A stretch of 52,684 nucleotides of DNA, taken from Solirubrobacterales bacterium (GTDB taxonomy: Bacteria; Actinomycetota; Thermoleophilia; Solirubrobacterales; Solirubrobacteraceae). The notes below the pieces were generated by a model that did no database searches, was not told the origin of the DNA, and worked only from the letters and a program-made list of their open reading frames with translations. The stretch covers positions 1-52,684 of the forward strand of contig CANJIV010000011.1 in NCBI GenBank assembly GCA_947474595.1. The letters run 5' to 3'. Positions 51,069 through 52,684 of the stretch are shown in pieces. Position 1 is the stretch's first letter. Each line of letters opens with the position of its first letter. Position numbers and translations under genes: made by a program.

Positions 51069-52436
51069 ATGTCGCGCTTCTCTGAGCCCCAAGATCCAAT
51101 CTTTGCTCGCCTCAATGCCTCGATCGGCTACGACTGGCGCCTAGCGCCTTACGACATCGCTCAGTCGCGCGCTCACGCATCGATGCTCGCGGCTCAACAG
51201 ATCATCAGCGTAAGTGATCGCGATCAGCTGATCGCCGGCCTTAACCAGGTTGAGGCCGAGCTCGACTCGGGGAGTTTTGTCTTTGAGCCAAGCGACGAAG
51301 ACATCCACATGGCGATTGAGCGTCGCCTTACGGCAGTAGCCGGCCCAGTCGGGGGCAAGCTACACACTGCACGTTCACGTAACGATCAAGTCGCCACCGA
51401 CGTTGCGATGTTCGTCCGTGCCCACGCGGGCCAGGCCGCCGCGCAGCTCCATCAGCTGATGGCCGTCGTCGTCGAGTTAGCCGAGGGTCACATCGACTGG
51501 CCGATGCCCGGATACACACATCTTCAGCGCGCCCAGCCGGTATATCTAGGCCACCACCTGCTCGCTTACTTCTGGATGTTTAGTCGTGACTTAGGGCGCT
51601 TTGGCAGCGTCGTCGCGGCGACCGATCACCTGCCACTTGGGGCTGGCGCGTTGGCTGGAGTCAACTTCGATACTGACCGCCGAGCAGTCGCTGCCGAGCT
51701 CGGATTCCCATCGATCGCCGAAAACTCAATAGACGCTGTCTCAAACCGCGACTTTGTGCTCGACTATCTAGCTGCCGCAGCGACCTGCGCTACCCATCTT
51801 TCACGGCTGGGAGCCGAGATCGTGCTGTGGTCGAGTGAGGAGTTCGGCTTCTGCGAGGTCGCCGATGGCTTCGCCTCTGGCTCCTCAATCATGCCGCAGA
51901 AGAAAAACCCTGATGCAGCCGAATTGCTCCGCGCGAAAGCGCCAAGGATCGCTGGACATCTTGTGGCACTACACGGCGTGATGCACGGGTTACCGCTGAC
52001 TTACAACAAGGATATGCAGGAAGACAAAGAGCACCTCTTCGATACCGTCGACACGCTCGAGTTGTGTTTGGCGGCAGCCAAAGGAATGTTGGCTGGAATC
52101 GAGTTTCGCAGCGCGCGCTTAGCAGCAGCCGCTCAGGATGAGCTTCTCGCCGCGACCGACATTGCCGATCTGCTCGTGCGTCGGGGAGTTCCATTTCGTG
52201 AGGCTCACGGCGTAGTCGCTGGATTGGTTGCGCTTGCAGTCGGCCAAGGCCGAACCTTGTCGCAGCTGACTCCAGAGGAGATCGCCGCACAATCTACTCA
52301 TCTAGATGCCGAGTACTACGAGGTTCTCTCTCAAGGTCGCTGGCTTGAATCAAAGGCTTCCGAAGGCGGAACTGCGCTCGCAAGGGTGCGCGAGCAACTA
52401 GAGCACGCACGCGCTCTACTTGCCGCTAGTGTCTGA
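51069..52436 (+). CDS. argH: Argininosuccinate lyase
   Basis: 455 residues, normal length. It cleaves argininosuccinate to arginine and fumarate, the last step of arginine synthesis. The start RFSEPQDPIFARLNASIGYDWRL, the fumarase-superfamily motif KLHTARSRNDQVATD (98-111), PGYTHLQRAQP with the catalytic His region, and the signature GSSIMPQKKNPD (271-282, catalytic Ser) are all present. The C-terminal half ends RVREQLEHARALL. No other arginine gene is in the window. It stops 10 nt short of the convergent repeat-protein gene. Confidence 0.95.
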   Translation: MSRFSEPQDPIFARLNASIGYDWRLAPYDIAQSRAHASMLAAQQIISVSDRDQLIAGLNQVEAELDSGSFVFEPSDEDIHMAIERRLTAVAGPVGGKLHTARSRNDQVATDVAMFVRAHAGQAAAQLHQLMAVVVELAEGHIDWPMPGYTHLQRAQPVYLGHHLLAYFWMFSRDLGRFGSVVAATDHLPLGAGALAGVNFDTDRRAVAAELGFPSIAENSIDAVSNRDFVLDYLAAAATCATHLSRLGAEIVLWSSEEFGFCEVADGFASGSSIMPQKKNPDAAELLRAKAPRIAGHLVALHGVMHGLPLTYNKDMQEDKEHLFDTVDTLELCLAAAKGMLAGIEFRSARLAAAAQDELLAATDIADLLVRRGVPFREAHGVVAGLVALAVGQGRTLSQLTPEEIAAQSTHLDAEYYEVLSQGRWLESKASEGGTALARVREQLEHARALLAASV

Positions 52437-52446
52437 TTACAGCGCG

Positions 52447-52684
52447 CTAACCGGAGGGAGCGGCTAAGCCGCCGCTGCTGTCGCTCCCGGGGCCGCCACC
52501 GCCAGTGCCACCGCCCGTGGTGTCGCCGGTACCGCCACCTGTACCGCCACCAGTACCACCGCCCGTGGTGTCGCCAGTACCACCGCCAGTACCACCGCCC
52601 GTGGTGTCGCCAGTACCACCGCCAGTACCACCGCCCGTGGTGTCGCCAGTACCACCGCCAGTACCACCGCCCGTGGTGTCGCCA
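52447..52684 (-). CDS. C-terminal part of a Gly/Thr/Asp repeat protein (5' truncated by window edge)
   Basis: On the minus strand one frame is open from the window edge to the TAG at 52447-52449 and has no start here. It reads as repeats of GDTTGGGTGGGT, followed by the non-repetitive tail GGPGSDSSGGLAAPSG. The low-complexity Gly/Thr/Asp composition suits a flexible linker or surface region. The alternative minus frame starting at 52667 gives hydrophobic VLATPRAV repeats, and the plus frame Pro/Val repeats with no start codon; both are less plausible. Function cannot be assigned from this tail. Confidence 0.55.
   Translation of the reverse strand, partial: GDTTGGGTGGGTGDTTGGGTGGGTGDTTGGGTGGGTGDTTGGGTGGGTGGGTGDTTGGGTGGGGPGSDSSGGLAAPSG
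52516..52684. repeat. 36-bp tandem repeat with 12-bp subunits
   Basis: The block CGTGGTGTCGCC begins at 52516, 52564, 52600, 52636 and 52672, giving spacings of 48, 36, 36 and 36 bp. Between blocks are 12-bp units close to AGTACCACCGCC: two in the 36-bp periods and three in the first. The array continues past the window edge. Confidence 0.9.

Noticed and set aside
52464..52667. Hydrophobic VLATPRAV repeat frame on the minus strand
   Set aside because: It is an alternate frame of the tandem repeat; the Gly/Thr/Asp frame runs through a non-repetitive tail to its own stop and is more plausible.
1..52684. tRNA, rRNA, CRISPR arrays, transposases, integrases, phage genes
   Set aside because: None seen on reading; spacers are short and the only tandem repeat is the protein-coding one at the right edge.

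Overview
The window is GC-rich bacterial chromosome, densely coded, with a single-copy housekeeping character. Several traits point to Actinomycetota. The 2-oxoglutarate dehydrogenase is an E2-E1 fusion of the Kgd/OdhA type. The SOS box upstream of an ImuC/DnaE2-type polymerase is of the GAAC-N4-GTTC class. Many first genes of transcription units carry a TAnnnT box 7-9 nt before the start codon and no Shine-Dalgarno, as expected for leaderless transcripts. A deep lineage such as Thermoleophilia/Solirubrobacterales is a reasonable guess, but nothing here fixes the class. I saw no rRNA, tRNA, CRISPR array, insertion sequence or phage gene.

Layout. 1-1.2 kb: the C-terminal part of a secreted fibronectin-III protein and the tail of a decayed GNAT acetyltransferase. 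1.3-9 kb: acyl-CoA and amine catabolism (thiolase-like protein with an FAD oxidoreductase; acyl-CoA dehydrogenase with methylmalonate-semialdehyde dehydrogenase; acyl-CoA synthetase; RidA). 9-17.3 kb: YyaL-type thioredoxin-fold protein, PfkB kinase, MMPL transporter, glutamine synthetase, an HxlR regulator with its CMD-family partner and a clear operator, and a membrane-anchored cytochrome c. 17.4-21.1 kb: DnaE2 and a divergent unknown small gene sharing one perfect SOS box. 21.2-26.3 kb: Nudix protein, a small membrane protein, and an unusually complete 2-oxoglutarate dehydrogenase carrying its own lipoyl and subunit-binding domains. 26.2-32.9 kb: esterase and the cydABDC operon for cytochrome bd oxidase. 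33-37.8 kb: YjbQ protein, a K+ channel, two tandem DsbA/kappa-GST-like proteins, a sugar transporter behind a GntR-type palindrome, and a stand-alone LOV-like PAS protein without the photoactive cysteine.

38-52.4 kb is an amino-acid biosynthesis block. A class V aminotransferase is coupled to SerA (serine), followed by an APC permease. Then comes leuA-leuC-leuD-leuB-ilvE-cimA, headed by a leucine-rich leader peptide with a UUCG hairpin, which suggests attenuation. CimA next to LeuBCD suggests that isoleucine is made from pyruvate through citramalate, with LeuCD and LeuB serving both pathways. leuB appears to start at AUU. A DegT-family aminotransferase and ArgH follow. The right edge holds the C-terminus of a minus-strand Gly/Thr/Asp repeat protein.

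The most unusual items are the SOS-linked orphan gene, the cysteine-less LOV protein, the lipoyl-bearing Kgd, the AUU start of leuB, the leu leader peptide, the HxlR and GntR palindromes, and the recurrent leaderless promoter signature.
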